Notes: generated by a model not told the origin, from the letters alone. Positions 32,270-42,352 are shown, counted from the first letter of the stretch. The stretch: 48,780 nt of DNA from Hofstenia miamia (GCA_900660155.1 CABFPE010000194.1:50516-99295); one strand, 5' to 3'. Numbers and translations: made by a program.

Positions 32270-32341
32270 AAATTCTCCCAACTATACCATACGTTTACAG
32301 TAATTTTGACCTAATTCTTTCTGGTAAAGTTGGGAGAATTT
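32270..32341. repeat. hairpin with 14-bp perfect arms
   Basis: AAATTCTCCCAACT (32270-32283) pairs with AGTTGGGAGAATTT (32328-32341). It may be the end of a small transposon or an RNA hairpin. Nothing else identifies it. Confidence 0.55.
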
Positions 32342-32639
32342 ATTAAACAATCAAAAGACGTAAAAAAATTTTCTAATAAATTGTATATCGGTTGCCGTAA
32401 ATTTACGCTTTCAGAGTATAAACAACATGGCGATCAGAGTAAAGACATATCGTGGTGGCCACAGTGAGCCGTTTAGTTGCTGATTGGGGTTGATGAATAG
32501 TAGCTACGTTCTTAACGTAAGCAATATGTGATGACATATTTATTGAGTTTTTTTGCGTAGGTACGTACACACGCACAGCACAGTACATGCATTAGTCAAG
32601 AACTGTTTTCAAAAAAGTTGACATGCAAAATTAAGAACA

Positions 32640-32719
32640 TTATAAGAAACATTTGAGGCTTGATGACACGAAATTTTAAGAAACACCGAGGCTGAAGTCC
32701 AAAAGTATGTTTCTTATAA
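32640..32719. repeat. 13-bp inverted repeat with internal direct repeats
   Basis: TTATAAGAAACAT (32640-32652) and ATGTTTCTTATAA (32707-32719) are exact complements. AAGAAACA-GAGGCT occurs twice between them. It could be a very small MITE-like unit. Confidence 0.45.
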
Positions 32720-32859
32720 AAAAAGCGTGTATATATTTTGAATCATAGCACAATCATTTTTAATGACACAAGAAATCAAAACTAAAAAAAATTCCAAGAA
32801 AAATTTAGAAACATAATTTGGAATAAAAATTTAAGAATAGTGGAAGAAAATTGCCTGTC

Positions 32860-33540
32860 CAAAAAGGCTTGAAGTTTAACGTTGCTCTGAGTGATGTTAC
32901 CTTGTTTTGCCGTAAAGGGCTTTGGGGTAGGTGGTGTATAAATTAGAACGTTTATTAAAAATTCTCTCACAATTCTTCTGGGCAATATCAACCTCTTGAA
33001 ATGTTTCAGTTTGAAAAGAATCTAGAAATTTAACAATCGTGGATTGGCTGTTAAATTCCAAACATTTGACTTTTGTAAAAGACATCTTTTTGAACTGAAG
33101 GTTTGAGGAAATGCTTTGAGAATAAAAAATGCTCTTTTCTCTTCTGCAGAACCTTATAAGGATTGTGTCTATTTGCTTTAAGCAAAATTCTTTTAAACAA
33201 AAGAATAAAACTCTGCAATATCCATTGCCTTTTCAATTTGTGAATGGAGATTTTCAACTTCTTGAACAGCACACTATCCGGGGCTACTGAATTTCATAGT
33301 AAATCTTGTTAGATGTGGACTTTCAAAAAGAAACTTCAAAATGGCCATGTACATGATGCTGTTCTGATTTTGCGGCACTCGATTATCTGATCAAGTAGTA
33401 AGCTTGGTAACATGTGGAAAGTCTGTAACAATCCTTTTCAAAATGGCAGTCATAGCACTGGTTAAGTCATTGCCACTCATTGCCAGGAGTGGATTCCATG
33501 GTAGCTGCACAATACCCTTTTTTATTGAAAGGGACATACG
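32860..33540 (-). pseudogene. DDE-type transposase relic (PQN-x-NS family)
   Basis: The minus strand, across several frames and stops, reads SAMTAILKRIVTDFPHVTKL, then SDNRVPQNQNSIMYMAILKF, KFSSPG and VQEVENLHSQIEKAMDIAEF, then FTKVKCLEF and LIYTPPTPKPFTAKQG. The pattern (an SDN followed by PQN-x-NS, then a GH/E-x-D-x-H-IE-type block and a late short tail) is typical of a widespread group of animal DNA-transposon proteins with an RNase H-like fold. At least five stops or shifts make it nonfunctional. It abuts the hAT relic. The family name is not assigned. Confidence 0.5.
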
Positions 33541-33589
33541 CAGTTAATTTATTCATATTTAACTTGCTGACCACTCTGATAAATAGGAG

Positions 33590-34470
33590 ATTTAAAACTG
33601 GACTTTAGTGGCAGTGACTAAATTCTTCTTTGTAGGTGCATAATTCTTTACTTTTTCCAATGCTTGCAAAACACCATCTAAATAATATCTTATTGGCTTA
33701 ATTCAATTAATGCGGCTTTCCCAAAAAGTGTCAGACTGTGATTTTACTGAAATTGAAACATTTTCCATCAAAATGCTCCAGCGTTTTGTTGAAGATGAAA
33801 AAAAGTTGTACAATCTTGTCAGAATCCCAAAAAATGTTATGAATTTACAATATGATTTTGCTGCATCAACTAATACCAAGTTTAATGTATGGCTTGAACA
33901 TGGAACATACTTTGCTTTAGAGCACATATCTAAAAGACGAGACTGTAACCATGAATGCTTTCCCTTCATATTGGCTCCATTGTCATATGTTTGTCCCCTA
34001 AAATCATTAGGCTTTAAACAAAGTTCTTCTGCTCTGTTCAGAAATATCTCCAATAATCCCTTTCCAGTGCTATCACCGACTTCTGTGTATCCATAAAAAG
34101 ATTCATTAATTGATATATCTTTGTATATTCACAATTTAAAAATCGAAGAATTACTGACAGTTGTTCTTGGTGTGATATATCAGGGTGCATTTAAGGATAA
34201 TGGAAAAATATTTAGCTTCATTAAGTTTTTTCAGGTTTTCTTTTTCAACCTCTTTTGCTAAATCTTCCATCAACTCGTTTTGGATTTTGTTTCCAAGGTA
34301 GTGATCTTTTGTTTCATTGTTCATTATTTTAATTTGCAATTGACCTAACACTGGATCTCTTTTAGCTAACAATTCGAACATCCCCCCAAAAGTTTCCATT
34401 TTGCTGTGAGCCAATTATTTCATTTGAACCTCTAAACGCCAAGTTCCTTTCAGCCAAAGATTATCTTTTT
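33590..34470 (-). pseudogene. hAT-type (ZMYM1-like, DUF4371) transposase relic
   Basis: The minus strand starts with LAERNLAFRGSNEIIGSQQN, which shifts frame at a run of six G. It continues FELLAKRDPVLGQLQI, IQNELMEDLAKEVEKENLKK, AKYFSIIL, then after breaks YDNGANMKGKHSWLQSRLLD, VPCSSHTLNLVLVDAAKS, FSSSTKRWSIL, SDTFWESRI and IKPIRYYLDGV. These blocks and their order are characteristic of the hAT-derived DUF4371/ZMYM1-like family: the D-N-G-A-N-M metal-binding segment, C-x-x-H-x-L-N-L, and S-D-T-x-W-E-S-R. The N-terminal zinc finger and C-terminal dimerisation region are missing, and several frameshifts are present. It is a transposon relic rather than a host gene. Confidence 0.8.
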
Positions 34471-35360
34471 TTATTATTTATATGCAGAACTTATTTATTT
34501 TTAATTGCCAGTCTACACCTCCCCCCGTTTGGGGGTTTGGGGCTTCTAGTCCCGGGCCTGACTTTATTTCTCCTAATGTTTCATTTAATTAACAAAACAA
34601 TTTGTCCAAATTTTGAAAATTTTTATCTAAGCCTGTTAAGAAATATTGAAAGCCTTTTGCATGAATACATCTTCGGGTTTAGCCCATTCACGCAATGATG
34701 AATACTTTTGCTAAAGCTTACTCTTGTGCTTGAAGTACATTCAAATGGGAATTTTTTCAATGAGAAATTTATATTCTTTCCATTCCTAGGTTTCAAATCA
34801 TGAGGCAGTCTAATATCTATTGCATCAAAAGTGACCCTAAATATATATTTTGATGAAAAGCTGTATGAATCCCATCGAGGCACGCCATACCCAAAGTCTG
34901 TCGCACAAATCATGTGGGGAAATTAAGTAGAAAAAGAAAGGGGAGAAAATTCTCTATCTTGTTGTGTTTTCAGATTTTTAATGCATTCATTAGTTCATGT
35001 GTTATATGAAATATTCCAAGTGTTCATGCTGCAAATGTTAACCAGCAGTCTTGCATACAATACACATAGCTTAACTAAAATATCGTTTATTTTTTTAAGA
35101 AAGTTACTGCAGTATCGGTATTTTTCGGTATTGCCAAAATACTGTGTTATCAGTCTCAGTGGCAGTATACCGTCAGGTCCTACTGAAAACATATAATTTG
35201 ATTCTTTTAAAATTTTGAAGTATTCAAAGGACAAATATTATACTTTCGTTTCGGGGAGACTTATCTTTACGGCCAACTTATTTAATGTTTTGGATCCTGG
35301 CCAATTTTTTTACAAAATGCAGAAATTTCATTAGCTCTTAAATTTTATTCATATATTTCT

Positions 35361-35362
<2 letters not shown>
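34471..35362. other. stretch without a recognised gene
   Basis: A short C/G-rich patch at 34518-34560 (CCCCCCGTTTGGGGG, then CCCGGGCC) stands out from the AT-rich background and can fold on itself. A minus-strand frame of 96 codons at 34623-34913 has no recognised family. Confidence 0.4.

Positions 35363-35401
<39 letters not shown>
35363..35401. repeat. (TA)n microsatellite, 5' edge of an RT fragment
   Basis: A TA run that ends exactly where a reverse-transcriptase reading frame begins at 35402. Confidence 0.9.
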
Positions 35402-35404
<3 letters not shown>

Positions 35405-36290
35405 ATCTGGAACGTAAACAGTTCGGGTACCGAGTGATGGGCTCTATTGAGGATGCTGTACTTCCAACCCTGCACAATGTCAACACTCTGAATCTAAATG
35501 GAGCTGATGTAGTCAGATTATTCTCGTTAGACCTCAGCAAGGTGTTTGATCATGTACCGCACTCTTTGATAACAGACAATTTGAGAGCATGGTGTTCCAA
35601 GCTAAACCCCTTTATCTACAATGTCATAATCAATTTTCTTACAGCACGTAAACAGTATGGGGTAAAACTTTTGAAATTGGTCACACTAATTGTGGTGTTC
35701 CTCAGCACGGTGTTGGGTTCTTCTGCTTTGTTGGTTTCCTGTTAATATTTCCTATTCAAGTTTGAAATCTGAGAATGTTTCGATCTTACTAGTGAAATAT
35801 GCTGATGATCTGACTCCTACTCTTTTTATGTGCTTGGTTTATGATCCCACTGAAATGCTCTTATGGCAACTTATGAATACTTTCATCCTGAATGAAGCAA
35901 ATCGAATGAGTTTCGCGTTTTTTGCAAAATTGATCCAAAATTTTTGTCAACAGTCCATGGTATACCAGTGGTCGAAGAACTCACACTCCTGGGTATCACT
36001 TTCAATTCGAATCCGAAAAGCCACAAAAAAGAGCTGCTGCAAATTTATATACCCTTATGCAACTCCGGCACCTGGGTTACTCAATGTCTGAACTAGAAAC
36101 TCTTTAAAAGCTCTCGTATTGTCCATTCTCACGTTCGGTATTACAGTCTGGAGAGGGTCGCCTCAATTCGTCCATAAACTTGTTGATGACATCCAGAAAC
36201 GTGGTGTTTGACAGGAATAATCCGTGAGCATACGCCCCAATCGTCACCTGAGTAAACTTCATGGATATTGACTTAGTATTTTTTATGTAA
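35402..36290 (+). pseudogene. non-LTR reverse transcriptase fragment (CR1/jockey-like)
   Basis: Opens with KDLERKQFGYRVMGSIEDAV. Motif A follows as FSLDLSKVFDHVPHSLITDN, then INFLTARKQYGV, a degraded motif B (GVPQH), motif C as KYADDLT, and, after frame changes, a thumb-like LLGIT region. The tail near 36240 reads LSKLHGY. Frame breaks occur near 35690, 35760, 36000 and later. Its 5' end abuts the TA tract, so it is 5' truncated or inserted there. It is distinct in sequence from the RT at 21544-23330. Confidence 0.8.
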
Positions 36291-36325
36291 ACTCATTCAG
36301 ATGTGTTTTCTGACGAACATAATAC

Positions 36326-36373
36326 ATTATTATTATTGTTAATATTATTATTATTATTATTATTATTATTATC
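36326..36373. repeat. (TTA)n microsatellite
   Basis: About 48 bases of ATT/TTA repeat with one interruption, between the RT fragment and a second coding relic. Confidence 0.95.
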
Positions 36374-36374
36374 T

Positions 36375-36770
36375 TCCGAAAACAAGAGCTGCTGCCCAGT
36401 GTCAGGAGGATGTCCAACGAGATTTGGATTTGACACTCATCCAAATGTTGTCGGATCAGAGAGGCCTTAATGAAAAGAAGAAGCGCTGGGGCTCCAGGCA
36501 AACAATTGCTGTCTGTAAGTTCAACGTCCTCTGGAGATCATGGACCATAAGTCTATCATCAAGCTATAGTTAAGCTCTATCACAAATACCCGTGCAAGTG
36601 CAGTGTCAGATGAAAATTCAGATGACAAATGCTTTGTTTGTAGAGCTCTTTACATAAATTATAGAGGGCCAGATTTTCTGCAATGTACCTTCTGTGAAGA
36701 ATGGTTTTGTGGCTATTACAATGGTGAGTCCACTGATCGTTATTTCACTTGCGATGACTGTAGCTCATAA
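36375..36770 (+). pseudogene. cysteine-rich (PHD-like) coding relic of an unidentified element
   Basis: The plus strand reads KTRAAAQCQEDVQRDLDLTL, then KKKRWGSRQTIAVC. After a frame break it reads CFVCRALYINYRGPDFLQC and CTFCEEWFCGYYNGESTDRY, ending TCDDCSS and TAA at 36768. The C-x2-C, C-x2-C, W-x-C, C-x2-C spacing resembles a PHD finger with the usual His and a later Cys replaced. Such fingers occur in ORF1 of some LINEs and at the C-terminus of some transposases. The last 75 bases also occur at 20991. Which element it belonged to is unknown. Confidence 0.4.
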
Positions 36771-37185
36771 TCTGCTATTGATAGACCTACTTGTAGTTTT
36801 TATGGTCTTCTTTCACATCTAGACTCGAGTTCTGTGTGTGTTTATCCATTTTTGTCAAATAGAATGAGCAGAATTTTTTAAAACAAATGAATGTTCTTGT
36901 TTTGATATACAGGTAGAAAATCTGCTGATCAGGGGTCGGTTTGTGACACTTTTTTTAGATTTTAGTGTCTGTTAAATGTTACTCCAAATTGGCAGTATGG
37001 CAATTAGATGGTTCTAATTCCATTTCATCTTATTTTAGATTGATTTCATGTAACTCACTTCTTTTGTACTTGATGACAACGCAAAAATTGCAGCTTAAAG
37101 GAGATTTATGTAATTAAAGTGAAAATAGTTGATTTATTGAGATGAAAATAAACAAAAAAGTGTTAAAAATTACCCTGTTCTATGG

Positions 37186-37187
<2 letters not shown>
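36691..37187 (+). mobile_element. 3' fragment of an unidentified element ending in (TA)n, copy 2
   Basis: Matches 20991-21485 almost throughout, including the stop codon region and the GGTATAAATATA end before the TA tract. This copy extends further 5' into the cysteine-rich relic, so it is the longer of the two. Together they show a shared 3' end and variable 5' ends. Confidence 0.6.

Positions 37188-37258
<71 letters not shown>
37188..37258. repeat. (TA)n microsatellite between two elements
   Basis: A TA run of about 70 bases, with a 3' element end on the left and the 3' end of a Penelope-like element on the right. Confidence 0.95.
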
Positions 37259-37259
<1 letters not shown>

Positions 37260-37260
<1 letters not shown>

Positions 37261-38350
37261 TTTTGAGTAACATTTTATTACAGATATGTTTCAACAAACA
37301 TTGTAGTCATTTTCAAGCTTTTAGAGAAATTTTCCCGAACTTTTTCTTTTAGATATTAAGATCTTTAAAATATTTTAAATTTGATTGATGTGATGTCCTT
37401 GTTTATTAATGTTTTCTTAGTTGATTTAATGCATATTGTTTCTGTGATTTTAGTTGCACGATGTCTTATTACTAAGTTAAAATTTTTCAGCTTAAGTTCA
37501 AATTTATGTATATATATTTCGAAATTTAGATTCCCTCTTATATGTTCTTTTGCCCGACTTTCTAAATGCCTTTTAGTCTCGCAAATGTATGAACTTGAAC
37601 ATTCATCACAGTCGTATGAATAAACGATACCAGAAGACTATGAAATATGTACATGATCTTTATTGGGGAACATTTCCATGGTCTTTTTTGCGTAAAATAC
37701 TGGACAAATTTCGAAGTTGTAGTTCATATTAGTTTCTTTAGTTGTTCTTCTCTGTGATTTTATAAATGGTAACTTCCAGTATACTTTTGTTTTGTCTTGG
37801 TGTGTGTAGAATTTGAATATTGTGTATTGCATGAAAATTTCCTATCAATAATCTTATGAATTAGTTTTTTTGGATATCCCTTATTTTTGAGATCTTTTGC
37901 AATTTTATACAAACTTTGTGTAAGGCCTTTGTAATAGGAGTAAGATTCAAATGTTCGATTGGCTAGGAACGAAATTTTATGACGCTCATTATAATTCGAG
38001 CAGAATGGTATATATATAGGCCTGTACAAGTCGGTTTTTTGATGTCACTTGGTCGAAATGTCATTCATGTGCTTAGTTACTGAACCATCAAGAAAATTTA
38101 TCATATTGTCCTTTTCATGTTTTATTGTGAATTTAATTTCAGCCCTACAGTCATTCAAATATTTCAGGAAATTTATAGATACTTCGTTTAAGCAAAATCC
38201 TGCAAGGATATCAACAACATGTCTAAAGTATATTCGAGGATTAGAGTCTTCAAAATATTCCAATTTACTCTCAATTAAATCCATTGCAAAGTTGGCTAAA
38301 GTTGGGTTAAATGGTGAGCTCATTGGCATTCCATCTACTTGTTAATATAT
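37260..38350 (-). mobile_element. Penelope-like retroelement, 5' truncated, with GIY-YIG-type domain
   Basis: On the minus strand the RT part begins GMPMSSPFNPTLANFAMDLI (motif B region). The motif C region reads YFRHVVDILAGF where active elements have YVDD, and FTIKHEKDNMINFLD follows. Next come a linker (SFLANRTFESY, GYPKKLIHKIID) and KLPFIKSQ. The C-terminal GIY-YIG-type endonuclease reads VYSYDCDECSSSYICETKRH then ESRAKEHI: the C-x2-C finger and E-H are kept, but the YIG glycine is Cys. Stops and shifts lie near 38040 and 37830. The 3' end touches a TA tract. The upstream RT motifs are absent and the left-over joins satellite DNA at about 38352. The RT/endonuclease architecture is specific to Penelope-like elements. 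Confidence 0.85.
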
Positions 38351-38351
38351 A

Positions 38352-38650
38352 TCTCCAAATCAAATTTTTTTTTGTCAAAATATTATTGTAATTTTGTCCA
38401 GTAGTCATTGAGCAAGTATCATACTCGTATTGCTCATTTCTAAATATAATTTAAGAAATGTATCCCAATCCCAGGCCACTTGCAATCCTGGTCTGGGATT
38501 AATTCCAATATTCTCAAAAAACCTTAGGCGTTTAAAGGCGTTTGTGGGTGCTATGCTCTTAAGAGATTGCAGAGAAATTACAATAAAGTGGGTCTTATCA
38601 ATTGATGTAATTAGATGATATCTTGAAAAATATTACTGTAATTTTATCCA
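38352..38650. repeat. reversed satellite units
   Basis: About one and a half units of the 19314-20066 array in reverse: ATTGTAATTTTGTCCAGTAG, CAATCCTGGTCTGGGATTA, and AAGTGGGTCTTATCAATTGATGT. One unit carries extra bases (TTTAAAGGCGTTTGTGGGTG). Confidence 0.7.
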
Positions 38651-39755
38651 GTAGTCTTTAAGTAAATATCATACTCGTTTTGGAAAATTTCGGAAGAAGT
38701 GCAAATAATATTGGTCGAAGAACTCTGACTTGTAAAAATTTGAGAATCATAAAATCTTTAACTCGTTAATTTATCCTTAACTGGCCTAACCATTCTGACT
38801 GTTTAATGAAGCGTTTTATGAAAATTTCATTAATTTAAGATATTGCCGTGTTTTGAGGATACGTTCTACAAAGATTTGGAACATTTGAACAACTTCATTG
38901 GCAAGTATAAATACAAATTTTTCAAGTGATATTAAAAAATATATTTACTTAATTCTAGTTTTCATTTTTCAATGAATTTATAAAAGTTTGAGTTTGAAAA
39001 TTTTATTGCCTTGTTTACAAATCATCTAGTAGTTTAGAAAAATCGGAAGTAATCAATATTATTAGGTTACCATTTGGTAGCTGCGTGATAAGCAGTTACG
39101 AAAGAACAAAGTTGGGTTGGATCCAATGCTAAGTTTTCTAGTTCCCACTTTTTGAAGATTTAGTAATAAAGAATTTTCCAATTTCTTGAATTATTGAATA
39201 AATCTCATCACGTTTATTATCATACAGAATATCACACAATCCCCTTCCACAAGGATATCTTGCTAATAATTGAGGATTCATACACTTTTCATAATAGAAT
39301 TCATTTTTTTCTTTAATCAAAATTGTTTTGCTTTCTTTATTAATTTCTGCATTAAGTTCTCCAATGTAGGAATGTAATTGCTCTTTCATTTTCATTTCAT
39401 CACATGAATTTGAAGTTAATTCCAATGTTTTAATTTTTACTATTTGTAAACGAATTTTAGTTTCTAAACGACTTTTCACTTCATCATGAATTTCATTGAC
39501 ATCAAAAAATGACTTTTTTCAAGATTATTCACAGTATGTTCTATAAAATTTGACAAATTCTTTTCAACTTTCTCCAAATTGACTACATTCTCTAACTTTA
39601 CCGAGAAGTTTTGATTGCTCTTTGTTCATAGCTGCAGCTTGTTTCTCATAAGCTTCATTGGCCTGCTTAATGATAAAGTCGCGCCTTTTGAGGGCAAGCA
39701 CATCAATTTCCCTAAATTTCTCCAAAATTTCTTACTCATTTTTTCTGGAGTATTC
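38570..39755 (-). repeat. right arm of the second inverted repeat
   Basis: Reverse complement of 17743-19400 with the unique tail (GAAGTGCAAATAATATTGGT, TTATCCTTAACTGGCCTAAC). It is shorter than the left arm because of an internal deletion of about 500 bp near 39025. Confidence 0.8.
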
Positions 39756-40364
39756 AAGGTAAGATTTCAAATTTTCAGTCTGCGCACTTATAATTTCTAT
39801 ATTCCTTTCAATTTCGTCTGTAAATGTTTCTCCTTGTTGTTGAATTGTTCGTTTAGCATGACCTTCATGAAAAACCAATGCACAACTTACACAAAGCAAT
39901 TTCTTACATTTGTTGTCATTGCAATAATATTCCAATTTTTTATTGTGCTCTTTGCAGTAAGGAATAGGTTTTGAACTTAAGGCGTATATAGTATGGTTCT
40001 CTGTTCTTTTGCTTTTTCCATGCTTAAGGCGACAGTTCATGCATAGAACTTTCCCGCAATCTTTGCATAAATGAACTTCGATTGGTTCAATATCGTCATC
40101 ACACACATCGCAATAATTAAAATGTTTTTCAGTTTCATTTTCAAAAGACTTAAGTAGCCCAACAAACTCAGCTATGCGAAAGTCATCTTTTATTGATTTC
40201 ACTTCTGCTGTTTTTCGACATACTGGACAATTAATAGTTTGTTGGTTTTTGGCATAGCTGTTAATGCATTGTTTGCAAAAAGAATGAAGACAACTTAAAG
40301 TAACGGGATCTTTATAAATATCCAAGCATACAGAGCATGTTAACAGTTCCAGATAATTTGCCAT
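38985..40364 (-). pseudogene. TRIM-like gene, RING and B-boxes intact, then broken (copy G)
   Basis: From ATG 40364 a 210-codon frame gives an intact C3HC4 RING (C10, C13, C25, H27, C30, C33, C46, C49, read CPVCRK), B-box 1 (CDVC, CKDC) and B-box 2 (CKEH, CVSC, H-x2-H). It stops at TAA 39732, where relatives have Phe within the coiled coil. Coding similarity continues downstream with the frameshift shared with copy F, then 113 open codons (39479-39138). A deletion of about 500 bases near 39025 removes most of the propeller, leaving a stub near 38990. A truncated RING/B-box protein of 210 aa could still be translated; such forms can act as dominant regulators, but this is inference. Confidence 0.85.
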
Positions 40365-40380
40365 TCTGTCAAATTGTATT

Positions 40381-40415
40381 GCAAAAAATGCAGCTTACAG
40401 GAGATTTAAGTAATT
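40381..40415. other. 35-bp fragment of a retroelement 3' region at a TRIM/TRIM junction
   Basis: GCAAAAAATGCAGCTTACAG and the next 14 bases match 21380-21414 and 37080-37114, within the 3' region of the (TA)n-ending element. It lies between the leader of copy G and the 3' end of copy H. GCAAA is shared with the TRIM leader, so microhomology may have guided the join. Confidence 0.5.
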
Positions 40416-40494
40416 TATCATATAGAATAATGCAATTTTTCACATTTTTATATTGAGATTATTACAGAATGGTGATATTAGAATTTTAATGAAT

Positions 40495-41262
40495 TCAATA
40501 AAGTTTTAGTTTCAAAATTTCATTGTCTTGATTAAAAATCAACAATGAATCATTGGCTCCAGAGATATAAAATGGTACATCTTTTATTTCGTATTCCTTG
40601 TTGTTTTCATCGGATATCTCTTTAATCTTTCTCAGTTGTTTTCCTTTGGTAATGTCAAATATTGTTAGAGAATTATCTGTACATCCTGCAATCAAAACAT
40701 TTTGAGTTTGAAATGCAACAGTAAAGTATGCAGTGTTCTCTGAATTTCCAAACGAACGTAAAACTGCTTGAGATTTAAAAGAAAACAAATAAATTCCGTT
40801 GAGATTATGAAATACAATATAATCTAAATTTTCATTTAGACTAAGTTACCATATGGTGTTATATTCTTCTGCTAAATGTGCTTTCTCTAATGACTGGGAT
40901 TTTACACTGTATTTAAAAAAAGTGAACAATTTATCAGAAAAGAATAAAACAAAATTCCTACAAGGACTTGAACAAATTTTAGAAATTTTGTTAACATCAC
41001 AAAATGAAATGGGAAATGGTTTTGATTCTGTTAGCTCATCATCTACTTCGATTAGTTTAGAAAAACAGGAAGGAATCAATATTAGTAAGTTACCATTTGG
41101 TAGCTGTGATAAGCAGTTGCGAAAGGACTCAATGTTGGGTTGGATCCAATGCTAAGCTTTCAAGTTTTACCACTTTTTGAAGATTTAGTAATAAAGAATT
41201 TTCCAATTTCTTGAATTATTGAATAAATCTCATCACGTTTATTATCATACAGAATATCTATA
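40495..41262 (-). pseudogene. TRIM-family C-terminal fragment (copy H)
   Basis: The minus strand begins at the DILYDNKRDEIYSII segment (about 41262) and continues through FSKLIEVDDELTESKPF and FFKYSVKSQSLEKAHL. A stop follows EEYNTIW, and SFKSQAVLRSFGNSEN to KLKLY completes it. The same stop is found in copy B'. RING, B-boxes and coiled coil are missing. Its 5' edge abuts an R1 piece rather than a TRIM coiled coil. Confidence 0.8.
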
Positions 41263-41269
41263 TTGAACA

Positions 41270-41445
41270 TCTATAGCCATAAATTTTCCAATATTTTGAC
41301 TAAATTAACGCATTATTGAATTAATTAATTGAGAAAAGGTAATTAAATGTTTGCTACTGCGACCAGCCCAATAGACTCGCTTCTAATTATCAATATATTT
41401 GTCACAAAAATGCATCAAATGTCCCTCGCTTCTGCTGCAAACCCA
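41270..41445. repeat. partial R1 module, reversed
   Basis: GAGAAAAGGTAATTAAATGT, TGCTACTGCGACCAGCCCAA and CTCGCTTCTGCTGCAAA match 13500-13640. It is cut short and followed by the TTCTTGGAA array. Confidence 0.65.
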
Positions 41446-41457
41446 ATTGAATCAAAA

Positions 41458-41815
41458 GTGGAAAATCTTGCATAATTTCTTGGAAGTTTCTTAGATATTC
41501 TTGGAAAAAACTTGCAAGAACTTGGCAAGAAATTTTTAAGATATTCTAAGAATCTTGAAATTTCCAAGAAATTCCAAGAATCATAGAAAATCTTGCTAAG
41601 ATCTTGGTCGATTCTTAGATATTCTTGGAATAAATTTGCAAGAACTTGGCAAGAAATTCTTAAGATATTCCAAGAATCTTCAAATAAATTTCCAAGAAAT
41701 TCCAAGAATCATAGAAAATCATTAAAAGTCCTTGGAAATTTCTTAAATTTTTCATTGAGTAAACTTGAAATTTGGCAAGAAGCAAATATGCAAGAAATTC
41801 CAAGTCGCAAATAAT
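41458..41815. repeat. minisatellite of TTCTTGGAA / TTCCAAGAA palindromes
   Basis: Two units of about 127 bp (41459 and 41587), each containing several TTCTTGGAA or TTCCAAGAA 9-mers plus TTGCAAGAACTTGGCAAGAA. About eight such dyads lie within 360 bases. The 9-mer fits the TTC-N3-GAA palindrome bound by STAT factors, but a simple repeat origin is just as likely. Confidence 0.7.
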
Positions 41816-42352
41816 CTAAAATGTAATTTTGGAGCAATGTACTGAACCAATGCGTAACATAATCATGATTTTATTTAAAGTTGTTTAGCTTCAAATAAAA
41901 AAGACAAATTTATATAAATGTTAATAAGATTTTCAACATCGACTCTTTCAAGGTTATAAATTTAAATTTCATATATTTCAATTGTTTGAGTCTGTTTTTC
42001 CAAAACCTGCTGATATATGATAGTTTCCATCCATATCTTGCATAAACCGCTCCTAAAATAAGAAAATTCTATATGTATAAAAAGAAATTTGATTAATTAT
42101 AACAGAATTTTCATACTTTCTTTTTGCAAGAGAAGATCGAAGAATTTTTCATTAAATTTGGAAGTGGTTAAAAATTAGAATATCCAAGCTATCAAGATCA
42201 AAGAAATATTATTTTAATGAGTTTTCACGAGATCGCCCTACAGATTTACAATTTATTTACACAAAAATGCACGAAATAAATTGAATACCTGAAAAAAAAA
42301 TTATTTGCTTCATCTTCAGTTTTTTGTTCAGTTTTGAACAATTCATTTTAAT
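41816..42352. other. AT-rich stretch, no gene seen
   Basis: No coding, RNA or repeat signal recognised; it ends at a short TA run next to the MITE. Confidence 0.5.

Noticed and set aside
32403..32588. 61-codon minus-strand frame
   Set aside because: Short, no homology recognised, and close to inverted repeats typical of element ends.
34623..34913. 96-codon minus-strand frame
   Set aside because: No recognisable domain or start context; surrounded by element debris.
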